Assembly (NCBI GenBank): GCA_965199135.1
Contig: OZ240685.1
Location: 2,480,001-2,544,000 of the forward strand
Reading direction: 5' to 3'
Length of the DNA stretch: 64,000 nucleotides
Source of the DNA: EB88 sp965199135
GTDB lineage: Bacteria; Acidobacteriota; Terriglobia; Terriglobales; Acidobacteriaceae
The translations under genes and the position numbers were made by a program. Below, in pieces: positions 9,377 to 17,136 of this stretch. The notes under the pieces are model-generated. The model made no database searches. It saw nothing but the letters and a program-made list of their open reading frames with translations, and was not told the DNA's origin. Numbering within the stretch: the first letter of the stretch is position 1; every line of letters starts with the position of its first letter.

Positions 9377-10792
9377 TTAGTCAAGTGCTTCGACACGCAG
9401 CCTGGTCGCTGGATCCCCGAGTAAAAGATAGTTCCGTGCTTCGTCGCGGGCGATCGTTAAATTGCTGCGGCGAACTATCTCGCGGGAACGTGCAGGAGCA
9501 GCAAACGTATCGATTGGCACACCCTCGGCGAGCTGGGCCGAGAGCGCGCTCCAGATTCCGGTGAGTGCATCGGCGGCGAGCCCAGCCCGCACGCCACTCA
9601 TCAGCAGCTCGAGTGGCGTACGCAATACCTGCGGCTGCGGGGTTTCTTCCTCCGTGGCGAAGGAGTACGTGAAGGCCATGTCGACGTGCGCAAACACCGC
9701 GAGCACCCCGGCGCGCAGAAGCGATCGCGGTAACTTCGCGAGCAACGCTTCGGATGCAACAGCACGGGGAGAGCCATCAGCATTCTGCGTGTAGCTGTCG
9801 AAGCGGGGGCAGCCGCCGCTGTAGCACGCGAAGAGGAACACCATCGCGCCGTGCAGCGTGTTGCTCGCTGGCACGTCGTCTCCTGTAAACAGGTGGCTGT
9901 CGCCCACAGGCGTGCCCGGCTGCCACTCCTGTGTCAGGAGCGCACCCTGCTTTTCTCGCTGTGCCTCCACGTCGGCAAGCGGGTACTCCATCCCATGCGA
10001 ACCGGTGAAGATCAGCGCGGGTGGACCGCTCTCGATCGCGCCTGAAACAATATCGACGAGCTGCTGCTTGGTCGCTGCCTCGGCAACAAATATCTCGGAG
10101 GCAAACTGTCGCTCGGCGCCAAGTATGTTTCCCGGATCGCGAAAGTCCTCCGACATCGCGCTTGAAAGAAGCAGCGTTGCGTCGTCGCCCACGTTGCGCG
10201 GCATCCAGACGGCAGCGCATTTTCGCTGCTTTGGGGTGAAGTTCGGATCTTCATACTCGACCACGGCGCGCGCATAAGCCCCATAGTCGGCGATGTCTTC
10301 GAAAAAAAGCCGGCCGACTGCCCACTGCATCTTCAACAATGCCTGGAATTCAAAGGGAATCTCCTGCGGCGATGCGACCAGAAGCAGGTAGTAGGGCACT
10401 CCCTTGCGTGGGTCGACAGGCGCAGTGAGCGACACTCCGCGGCTGGCCGCCCAGGAGGCCGCAGCAAGGCCTGTTGTAACGCCGCGCGCTGCACCGCGGA
10501 ACACCTGGAAGAGGCTGGTGTTGCCGACCTGCTTCTCGCGCAGCTGCAGCAGCGGCGAGAGCTGCTCTTCGATCTTCGGATCGGCCGCCGCGCCGAACAC
10601 AACGCCCCATCCCGCACGCCTGAGATCCATCGGATCCGGCACCGTGTAGGCTGCGCGCAACACGGTTTCGCTTCGGCTTCGCGCGTCGGCCCCTTCGAGA
10701 TCTGCCAGGTGCAGTACCTGCTCCGGGGCAACGGGCGGAAGCGCCCGCGAAGTGTCGGCACGCACACAGAGGGGGAGCGGGAAGCGCGCCAT
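9377..10792 (-). CDS. Caspase-like (clan CD) cysteine protease, partner of gasdermin
   Basis: 471 aa from the ATG at 10792. An open frame continues upstream but only as antisense-frame sequence within the next gene, so it is not coding. The C-terminal half carries a clan CD His/Cys pair: hydrophobic strand then TGSHG (H266), and hydrophobic strand then FACYSGGCP (C323), as in caspases, gingipains and CHAT peptidases. A third conserved-looking strand (GVLAVFAHVD, about 362-371) follows, and the protein ends in a LLLGDPATRL motif common in C25/CHAT-like proteins. The start lies 8 bases after the stop of the putative gasdermin gene in the same orientation. Known bacterial gasdermins are activated by such adjacent proteases, so this is the predicted activator. 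The N-terminal 200 residues are unrecognised and may sense the trigger. Confidence 0.75.
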   Translation of the reverse strand: MARFPLPLCVRADTSRALPPVAPEQVLHLADLEGADARSRSETVLRAAYTVPDPMDLRRAGWGVVFGAAADPKIEEQLSPLLQLREKQVGNTSLFQVFRGAARGVTTGLAAASWAASRGVSLTAPVDPRKGVPYYLLLVASPQEIPFEFQALLKMQWAVGRLFFEDIADYGAYARAVVEYEDPNFTPKQRKCAAVWMPRNVGDDATLLLSSAMSEDFRDPGNILGAERQFASEIFVAEAATKQQLVDIVSGAIESGPPALIFTGSHGMEYPLADVEAQREKQGALLTQEWQPGTPVGDSHLFTGDDVPASNTLHGAMVFLFACYSGGCPRFDSYTQNADGSPRAVASEALLAKLPRSLLRAGVLAVFAHVDMAFTYSFATEEETPQPQVLRTPLELLMSGVRAGLAADALTGIWSALSAQLAEGVPIDTFAAPARSREIVRRSNLTIARDEARNYLLLGDPATRLRVEALD

Positions 10793-10800
10793 GGCTCTGG

Positions 10801-11640
10801 TCAGGAGCTCACAGCGTCGTAGTCGAGATTCATGCGGCACTCCCCGTTTCCATCGTCGAAGATGAATCCCTTGCTCGCTGCCGAGGTATTCTCTGGCGCA
10901 GGCGAGGCGCCTGCGACGCCGAAGGCATTCGTTCCCGACGCCGGCGCATCGCGCAGAGACCACACTCCGTCCGCATAGGAGATCTGCTGCACCACAAAGC
11001 CGAAGGTGACCGGCTCCTGCCCGGTAAATGTGAGTGCAGAGTTCGCGGCGCCCGATGGCTTGACCGCGACTTTCGCGCCGACCAGGCCAGAGATGGCCGG
11101 CACATCGACGCCCACCGAGGTTCCATGCTGGTCTGTCGCACTTACCGTGATCGAGGCGGATTTCAGAACAGACGTAATCAGAAAGCTCGCGCACTTCGCG
11201 TTCAGAAAGTAGTTCTTGACTGCAGGGTTGTCGGTGCGCAGATCGCCTGCGGCAAGGTAGTTGCCTGCGTCGAGGGGAGACACCATCGTCTGCGTCACAT
11301 CGGTGTAGGCGAATTGCACCTGGCTTGCTTTCTGGTAAGCCACGTCGAGCGAGGGCATGCTCGCACCGAAGGCAGCCAGCGCATTCGCGAGCACACTGAG
11401 CCCAAGACTTGTATCAAGAGAATCGGTCTTCTGCCCGTTCACCGTTGCCGCGGGCCGCGGGGGGCCTGGTACTGGCACTGGTGATTTGCTGGTCCAGATG
11501 GTTTCGATAGGCCCTAACCACTGGGTCACGCGGTCTCGGCCGACCACATCGAGAGGCTCGATGCCGGCACGAGGAAGCTTGACCACGTTGAACCCCCACT
11601 TGTTCAGGAAGGTGATGCTGGGGTCCTTCTTTTTCATCAT
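10801..11640 (-). CDS. Putative bacterial gasdermin (pore-forming cell-death effector)
   Basis: 279 aa from the ATG at 11640, which has GGAG seven bases upstream. In-frame alternatives are ATG 11682 and TTG 11700; these would add 14 or 20 residues with one or two Cys. The N-terminus (DPSITFLNKWGFNVVKLPRA, then GIEPLDVVGRD and WLGPIE) and the middle (FAYTDV, YLAAGDL, ITSVLKS) match my memory of the bacterial gasdermin family pattern; no search was possible. The last 40 residues are Ser/Ala-rich, then end in an acidic tail, a plausible linker plus short autoinhibitory peptide. It sits directly upstream of a caspase-like protease, the hallmark arrangement of these systems. With the favoured start, the near-N-terminal Cys that is palmitoylated in studied members is missing and MMKKK stands in its place. 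No signal peptide or transmembrane helix. Confidence 0.62.
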   Translation of the reverse strand: MMKKKDPSITFLNKWGFNVVKLPRAGIEPLDVVGRDRVTQWLGPIETIWTSKSPVPVPGPPRPAATVNGQKTDSLDTSLGLSVLANALAAFGASMPSLDVAYQKASQVQFAYTDVTQTMVSPLDAGNYLAAGDLRTDNPAVKNYFLNAKCASFLITSVLKSASITVSATDQHGTSVGVDVPAISGLVGAKVAVKPSGAANSALTFTGQEPVTFGFVVQQISYADGVWSLRDAPASGTNAFGVAGASPAPENTSAASKGFIFDDGNGECRMNLDYDAVSS

Positions 11641-11713
11641 CTCGGCGCTCCAACAGATCGCTTTTTTGAACAAGGCGACCATACACTGTTTGCCTGCCAA
11701 GTTATAGGTTCTT

Positions 11714-11731
11714 TCTCGTTAGATCTCGTTA
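11714..11731. promoter_or_regulatory. Direct repeat in divergent gasdermin/CHAT promoter region
   Basis: TCTCGTTA occurs at 11714-11721 and again at 11724-11731, a 10-base period that puts both copies on one face of the helix. The repeat lies in the short region between the leftward gasdermin-protease genes and the rightward CHAT-SLOG genes, so one DNA-binding protein could control both. A TATAAC on the minus strand at 11707-11702 is a possible -10 for the gasdermin if its start is 11682 or 11640. Function is inferred from position only. Confidence 0.4.
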
Positions 11732-11773
11732 ATCAACCGTGGAGGAAGAGTCATTTACAGGAAGACTGCCATC

Positions 11774-14209
11774 GTGCAACTGGAGCTGCCAAGCAGCGCC
11801 ACGGCAGAGAGTCTTCCGCTCACCTCGGAGCGGAACTTCGGCGTGCTGCTCACAATCGATGGAGCGAGTTGTCCAGCGCTCCACTTCCGCTCCCCGGTCA
11901 ATGACGAACAGTGGCGTGAGTTCACGCGGCAGCTGCGCGAGTGCAATGTCCGCCGAGATCGCAGTACCGGGTACCATGGCGCGGAAGCGATCCGCTCGCT
12001 CGGCAGCACCCTGTACGCTGCACTCGCCACACTGAGCCCTTTGCTGAGCGCATTTCTCATGGAGCGAAATGCACGCCGGCTTGTGATCGCAACGAGCCGC
12101 CCCGAGATTCACGTACTCCCGTGGGGTGCGCTATGCACCCCGGAAGGCTCCCTGCTCGCGTCGGAAGATCTCTCGATTGTCCAGTGCTGGGGGGTGTTCT
12201 CTGACCATCCACGCGTGACCGGTCGCACCCTCAACCTGGTCAGCGTGCTTGGCAGCAACACGAACAAGGTTACCGGTTCTCCCTTGCGCACTCTTCCCCC
12301 CGAGATCACGCGGAAGCCGGAAGCAGCCGTCGATATCCTGCACATGGAAGAACACGGTAATGCCGTGCTCGGCAGCATCGGCGGAGTAAGTGGTGCGGTC
12401 GCCGCCCGCAAGTACGCCCACGCCACACTCGCCTTGTTATGGAGCTGCTACTCCTCCGCCGCAAACTCATGGGGCGAAAGTCCCGCCCTCGCACTCCACC
12501 GCCTCGGCGCTGGCCTGGTCCTTTCTTTTCAGGCAGAGCTGCATACGCTCGATGCGCGCAACATCGCACAGGCTTTCTATGCAGATGTCTTCGGCCCCGC
12601 GGCAGGTCGCGATCCCGAGACCGCGCTCGTGCGCATCCGAGCAACCCGGTTTGCCGAGGAGTATGAGTTCGCCAACTGGGCTTCGATGGTTGTGTTCCTG
12701 CGCAGCCCTCTCGATCTGAGCGCGCTTCCACTGAATGGTCCAAGAGTGCCCGCCGCCTGCTGGTACGAGCCTCCAAGGGAAGATGCTGCGTGGAGGGGCG
12801 TAGCTGCCGTGGTGCGCACACTGACGCCTGGCGCGGTGGCAGGCCTTGCGCATCCCCAAAGCGTGGGCGGTGAGACCAGGGTTCCGCTCGCGCCATTCGC
12901 CCCATGGCGTGGCAACGTCATTCTGCTCGACGGAGCAGGAGCTCTGCCGCTTCGCGACGCGGTGCTCAGCGAGCTCAACCTGCCGAGAGCGCGCGCTGGA
13001 GGGAAGGTCGACACCGTTGCACAGTTGTTGCAGTTCTTCGACCACATCGAGCGCTATGGTGCGCCGCTGCTTGTCTGGACCGCTGCGACGCCCTTTCATC
13101 GCGATTTTCTGATCGCGGTAAAGCCCCCGCGGAGCCTCACATTCCTGCTTCTCTATGCAGAGCCATCTGCCGCGACCTTCGAGAGTCTGGTGGATGCAAA
13201 CAACCTGCAACAAGCCCGCGCAGTATTCGAAGCAATGCCTCCCGGTCAGACACAAGGGCTTGTTTCCCTTGCGTACTCGGCGTATGCACGCTCCGAAATG
13301 CCGAGGGAAGCGGCTGCCTGCATCACTGCCTTGCACGAGCCGGCAGAGCGTGCTTTGCTGACTGGAAACTTTGTCAGCCGCTTCTGCCATCTGCCTGAAG
13401 CTGCGCAAGCGGCGCTCTCCGAGGTGCAGAGCAGAAATCTCCAGGAAGATCTCTACCGTGAAGCCTTGCTCTCCGCCCTCGCTGCCGAGAACTACGCGCT
13501 CGCCGGCAGCGCTCAGCACCAGCTTGCATACCTGATGCACACCGCAGGGCGCAGCAGCGAGGCCGAGGTGCTCTACCGCGACGCATTCGCAACGATGGAG
13601 CGCGTCACCCGCGAAGATCGTGGCTGGTCCCGGACAAGCGGTATGATTTTGCGCGACTGGGCCGACCTGCTCGCGGGGGACCTGTCTCGATGCGAGGATG
13701 CCGAATCCCATCTTGCTCGGGCCCTTGCCATGCACACCTACTACGGCCGCGTTGTTGAGACTGCGTATGCGCTGGTGACCTCGGCGCGCATCGCACAGAC
13801 ACGGGGCGCCCACAGCACGGCGGTCGATCGCGCAGTGGATGCAGCCAACCGCTTTGAGGCGTGCGCGAACTGGCGGGGCTGGGTGAGCGCGATCGTGCTC
13901 TTGCTGCAGGTACTCAGCGAAGCAGAACAACCACAACGCATGCTACGCGTCGCAGATCACGCACTCGCGAAGCTCGCTGTCTCCAACTTACAACCGCGAC
14001 AACTCCGCACGGCCGAGTGGAAAGTGAACGCCTACCGTGCGCGCGCACAATGGATCGCCGGTGAGCTCACCTCGCTGCGGCAGCTTGCCGACGCATTGCT
14101 GGTGGAGGGTGAGGAGGTCGCTTCAGAGGAGTTCACGCTGCTCGATCAGCTACGGCAGATCCAGCAGTTCCTGGGGCTCGCGAACGACTCGCAACGGGAC
14201 CCTCGATGA
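11774..14209 (+). CDS. CHAT-domain protease with C-terminal TPR-like region
   Basis: 811 aa from GTG 11774, with AGGAAG nine bases upstream. Residues 100-310 form a CHAT domain: LPWGAL (115-120, the usual LPW motif), EEHG with predicted catalytic His194, and LLWSCYSSA with Cys225. CHAT proteases are caspase relatives (clan CD). The middle (about 325-480) is unassigned. Residues about 490-790 are helix-rich with TPR-like repeats (AYLMHTAGRSSEAEVLYRDAF and similar), suggesting a protein-binding scaffold as in TPR-CHAT regulators. Transcribed divergently from the gasdermin pair and coupled by a 4-base ATGA overlap to the SLOG-like gene. It could be a second gasdermin activator or an independent effector. 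Confidence 0.78.
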   Translation: MQLELPSSATAESLPLTSERNFGVLLTIDGASCPALHFRSPVNDEQWREFTRQLRECNVRRDRSTGYHGAEAIRSLGSTLYAALATLSPLLSAFLMERNARRLVIATSRPEIHVLPWGALCTPEGSLLASEDLSIVQCWGVFSDHPRVTGRTLNLVSVLGSNTNKVTGSPLRTLPPEITRKPEAAVDILHMEEHGNAVLGSIGGVSGAVAARKYAHATLALLWSCYSSAANSWGESPALALHRLGAGLVLSFQAELHTLDARNIAQAFYADVFGPAAGRDPETALVRIRATRFAEEYEFANWASMVVFLRSPLDLSALPLNGPRVPAACWYEPPREDAAWRGVAAVVRTLTPGAVAGLAHPQSVGGETRVPLAPFAPWRGNVILLDGAGALPLRDAVLSELNLPRARAGGKVDTVAQLLQFFDHIERYGAPLLVWTAATPFHRDFLIAVKPPRSLTFLLLYAEPSAATFESLVDANNLQQARAVFEAMPPGQTQGLVSLAYSAYARSEMPREAAACITALHEPAERALLTGNFVSRFCHLPEAAQAALSEVQSRNLQEDLYREALLSALAAENYALAGSAQHQLAYLMHTAGRSSEAEVLYRDAFATMERVTREDRGWSRTSGMILRDWADLLAGDLSRCEDAESHLARALAMHTYYGRVVETAYALVTSARIAQTRGAHSTAVDRAVDAANRFEACANWRGWVSAIVLLLQVLSEAEQPQRMLRVADHALAKLAVSNLQPRQLRTAEWKVNAYRARAQWIAGELTSLRQLADALLVEGEEVASEEFTLLDQLRQIQQFLGLANDSQRDPR

Positions 14210-15036
14210 TGAACGACCCACCAGTGCCGCAAGAGTTTCTCGAGGATGTCGCTGCGGCCGCCATGCGCGGAGAAGTGGGGAAACTGCTGCTCTTTGCCGA
14301 CGAGATTCGGCAACTCCCCTGGGGAAACGCAGGACTGGAGCATGTAAGTGAAGCACTGCTCGCCGCACGCGCTTTGCAACTGCGGGCTGGCCATCCGATG
14401 CACGAGAGTTCCTTCTCTTACACACGCGCCGTGGTCTTCAGTGGTGTGCGTGCGGACTCGCCCGACCGGCTAAGTCCACGATTTCCCGAAGACTTTGTTC
14501 CTCGTGTTGGGGCGTCGATCACCGCAGCACTCCGGGAGCAGAGACCGGGAGAAAGCGGATCGATCGTCGGCCTCGCGGGCGCTGCGAGTGGGGGCGATCT
14601 GCTGTTTCACGAGAGTTGCGCGGCACTCGGCATCGCCTCTCGTGTGCTGCTGGCGCTCCCGCCTGAGCAGTACGTTGCGCTTTCGGTCGCGCCTGCAGGC
14701 GAAGCCTGGACCCGGCGCTTCGAACTCTTGATGCGCCGCCACGGGGGCACACCTGTCCAGGTGCTCAGAGACACCGAGCAAGTACCCGCATGGCTCGGTG
14801 CGCATGGCAGCGACAACGTCTTCCAACGAGTGAATCGATGGCTGCTGCAGGAGGCATGTGCGCTTGCACCGTCGCAGGTTGTGCTCGCCTTGTGGGATGG
14901 GAAATCTGGGGATGGCCAGGGGGGAACGGCATCCATGGTCGAACTTGCGGAGCGCAGCCGCATCGAAGTGAAGCGGATCGAAGTGAAGCGGATCGATGTC
15001 GATCTTCGTCAAAGCGCCGCTGACCATGCGACTTAG
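14206..15036 (+). CDS. SLOG-like Rossmann-fold protein of a conflict system
   Basis: 276 aa. ATG overlaps the CHAT gene stop (ATGA), so translation is coupled. After a helical N-terminus, residues about 70-260 have a Rossmann-type layout: VVFSGVR, then GLAGAASGGDLLFHESC (Gly-rich loop), VLLALPPEQY, and near the end VVLALWDGKSGDGQGGTASM. This resembles the SLOG-like domains that accompany TPR and CHAT proteins in NTP-dependent conflict systems, where they are proposed to bind or make nucleotide signals. Assignment rests on these motifs and the neighbour. The C-terminus carries a 15-base tandem repeat giving KRIEV-KRIEV-KRIDV. Confidence 0.55.
   Translation: MMNDPPVPQEFLEDVAAAAMRGEVGKLLLFADEIRQLPWGNAGLEHVSEALLAARALQLRAGHPMHESSFSYTRAVVFSGVRADSPDRLSPRFPEDFVPRVGASITAALREQRPGESGSIVGLAGAASGGDLLFHESCAALGIASRVLLALPPEQYVALSVAPAGEAWTRRFELLMRRHGGTPVQVLRDTEQVPAWLGAHGSDNVFQRVNRWLLQEACALAPSQVVLALWDGKSGDGQGGTASMVELAERSRIEVKRIEVKRIDVDLRQSAADHAT
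14962..14998 (+). repeat. 15-base tandem repeat inside SLOG-like gene
   Basis: ATCGAAGTGAAGCGG occurs twice head to tail (14962-14976, 14977-14991), followed by a partial third copy. The unit is a multiple of three, so changes in copy number would keep the frame and lengthen or shorten the C-terminal charged tail. Confidence 0.8.
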
Positions 15037-15111
15037 CAACGCGGTGAGCCGGTCGCCGCAAACGGAGTCACCGCGCGAGGCCGAGAGTACGGCATCAGGT
15101 TGGCTCGACGC

Positions 15112-15198
15112 TGGTGCCCGGAGGGGGACTTGAACCCCCACGACCTTGCGGTCTGCGGATTTTAAGTCCGCTGCGTCTGCCGATTTCGCCATCCGGGC
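15112..15198 (-). tRNA. tRNA-Leu (anticodon TAA)
   Basis: 87 bases including an encoded CCA (15112-15114). Acceptor arms GCCCGGA/TCCGGGC pair fully. The D-arm TGGCGAAATCGGCAG, a long variable arm (class II tRNA) and the T-arm GGGGGTTCAAGTCCCCC are all present. The anticodon loop CTTAAAA gives TAA, so it reads UUA. The 3' end faces the defence-type island, the usual side for integration of mobile elements, but no second copy of the tRNA end was found in the window. Confidence 0.95.
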
Positions 15199-15205
15199 GC
15201 TCCGC

Positions 15206-15721
15206 TCATCCTAGCAGCGAAGCCTGCCCCGGTGCTTCCTGCCGCCGCTGGAGCAGGCGCTGCCGCAACTCTGCTGTGACCACGCGATGGCAGTGAATGC
15301 ACAGTGTCCGCAGGTTCCCGAGGTCGCACTGCCCACCGCCTTCTGCCACCGGTAGCACATGGTCCGCGTCCCATAGGCTCTTGCGATCCAGCGTGCGCAA
15401 GCCCCAGACGGCAAGCAACTCGAGACGTCTCGGTCCGCGTACCCGCTTTATCAACCGGTATGCGGCGAGCGTGTCCACCGTGCACCTCGCGCAGATCCCG
15501 CGGTCGCGTGCCAGCACGGCGTCGCGCAGGTAGGCGGGGCTGGAGCGCAGGCGCCACTCGTGCACGCAATCTGCCGAACAAAAGGTACGCCGGCCTTTAG
15601 GGACTTCAAGCGCGCACCATCGGCACAGGGTTCGTCCGCCTGTTCCTTTCGGCAGCATCGCTGCGACCACGCGGCCGCCGCGCATCGCGCGCGTTGTGCT
15701 GCCTGTCGCCACCGAACTCAA
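15206..15721 (-). CDS. HNH endonuclease domain protein
   Basis: 171 aa. HNH motif: WDADHVLPVAEGG (H121), then CDLGNL (N136) and CIHCHR (H145), with the flanking CxxC pair (C141/C144) that binds structural zinc. Two further cysteine clusters (C33/C36/C48/C52 and C77/C80) suggest extra zinc sites. The start used is TTG 15721, overlapping the P450 stop, with GGAG eight bases upstream; ATG codons 12 and 21 residues in are alternatives. It follows the cytochrome P450 gene and ends 8 bases from the tRNA-Leu gene. Substrate unknown; it could be a stand-alone DNA nuclease. Confidence 0.75.
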   Translation of the reverse strand: MSSVATGSTTRAMRGGRVVAAMLPKGTGGRTLCRWCALEVPKGRRTFCSADCVHEWRLRSSPAYLRDAVLARDRGICARCTVDTLAAYRLIKRVRGPRRLELLAVWGLRTLDRKSLWDADHVLPVAEGGGQCDLGNLRTLCIHCHRVVTAELRQRLLQRRQEAPGQASLLG

Positions 15722-17136
15722 GCACGAAGCTCCGGGATCATGCGGATAGGATACTTCGACCGCAGCGTGATCTTGGGCTGTACTTCGATCCGCTGGTTAG
15801 CGACAAGGTTCAGCTTCCACTTTTGGGCGATCGTCGCCGTAAGCAGAATCGCTTCCATCCAGGCGAAGGACTCGCCGATACACTGGCGGCTGCCGCCGCC
15901 GAATGGAAAATAGGCGAACTTCGGACGCTCCGCCTTCGCTTCCGGTGTAAAGCGTTCGGGCTCGAAGCGCAGCGGGTTAGGGAAGTACTGCTCGGTTCGC
16001 TGCATAATGTACTGGCTGAAGAAGAAGTAAGTACCTGCGGGCAGCCTGTATGGCCCGAGCTCCACCGGCGCGGTCGACTGTCGCCCCATCGCCCATGCCG
16101 GCGGGTACAGCCGCATCGACTCTGACAACACCATCTCGGTGTAGCGCAGGGCAGGCACATCCGCAAGCGTCGGCAGCCGACCCTCGAGCACGCGGTCCAG
16201 CTCCGCATGCAGCTTCGCCTCTGCCTCGGGGTTCTGCGCGAGCAGCAGCCACGTCCATGCCAGGGCATTCGCCACCGTCTCGTATCCGGCGAGAAAGATC
16301 GTCGTGACCTCATCGCGCACCTGCTCATCATCGAGCCGCCCCTGGTCGTTTTCCTCATCGCGCGAGGCAAGCAGCATCGAGAGCAGGTCGCCACGATCCA
16401 CACCCGACTGGCGTCGCTGGTCGATCATGCGGTGCACCACCGCATCGAGCCGCCGCCGCGCTTTCTTGAAACGCATAAGTCCCGGGATCGGGAGGTGCAG
16501 CATCGCCTCCGCCTTCGGCAAAGCGACGAGGAAGTTATAGAGGTCCATGATGACATTGACCTCGGTATTGATCGTCTGCACGTCCTCTGTCACGTCGGTG
16601 TCGAAGATGGTGCGCGCAACCACCTGCAACGCGAGTCGCATCATCTCGCCCACCGCGTCGATCTCGACGCCGGGCTGCCATTCCTCGCGCATCGTTGCAG
16701 CCCGGGCCGCCATCATGTCGCCATAGGCTGCGATACGCTGCCGATGGAATGCGGGTGCCGCAATGCGGCGATTGCGCATGTGCATCTCGCCTTCGCTCGT
16801 AATCAGCCCCTCGCCAAGCAGGATCTTCATCCGGCGCTGCGTGCGCTCTTTGATAAAGACCGGTGCCTGGTTGATCAGGATCTCGCGAATCATCTCCGGG
16901 TCGTTCAGGAAAACGATGTGGCTCGGGCCGAGCTTGTAGTGCGAAATCGAGCCATATTCCCGCTGCAGGTACTCAAACAACAGGATCGGGTTATCTGCCT
17001 TGAAGAATCGGCTGAAGAGGTAGAACGGCAGGTTCCGGCGCAGCCCTGGCGGGTAGCGGTAGCCGCGGCGCTCAATCACCGTCGGCGGCTTGCTCTCGAG
17101 TGGTTCACTTGGGCGCTGTGGAGAGATCGTGGCCAT
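15718..17136 (-). CDS. Cytochrome P450
   Basis: 472 aa, the usual size for soluble bacterial P450s. I-helix motif AGYETVANAL (proton relay AGxxT), K-helix ESMR (ExxR), and heme-binding loop FPFGGGSRQCIGES with the axial Cys at about residue 419. These are monooxygenases of lipids, terpenoids or xenobiotics, requiring electron partners not seen nearby. Substrate unknown; overall it resembles the CYP102/CYP4-like group acting on fatty acids (weak inference). No signal peptide. Its start lies inside the 3' end of tmk (32-base overlap) and its stop overlaps the HNH gene start. Confidence 0.88.
   Translation of the reverse strand: MATISPQRPSEPLESKPPTVIERRGYRYPPGLRRNLPFYLFSRFFKADNPILLFEYLQREYGSISHYKLGPSHIVFLNDPEMIREILINQAPVFIKERTQRRMKILLGEGLITSEGEMHMRNRRIAAPAFHRQRIAAYGDMMAARAATMREEWQPGVEIDAVGEMMRLALQVVARTIFDTDVTEDVQTINTEVNVIMDLYNFLVALPKAEAMLHLPIPGLMRFKKARRRLDAVVHRMIDQRRQSGVDRGDLLSMLLASRDEENDQGRLDDEQVRDEVTTIFLAGYETVANALAWTWLLLAQNPEAEAKLHAELDRVLEGRLPTLADVPALRYTEMVLSESMRLYPPAWAMGRQSTAPVELGPYRLPAGTYFFFSQYIMQRTEQYFPNPLRFEPERFTPEAKAERPKFAYFPFGGGSRQCIGESFAWMEAILLTATIAQKWKLNLVANQRIEVQPKITLRSKYPIRMIPELRA

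Noticed and set aside
10801..11194. N-terminal extension of the caspase-like protease frame up to 11194
   Set aside because: It overlaps the gasdermin gene in another frame, reads Arg/Cys-rich and random, and a good ATG lies at 10792 after the gasdermin stop.
12467..13936. Long minus-strand open frame opposite the CHAT gene
   Set aside because: It is an antisense shadow in GC-rich DNA with Cys/His/Arg-biased composition and no family resemblance; the CHAT frame has clear motifs.
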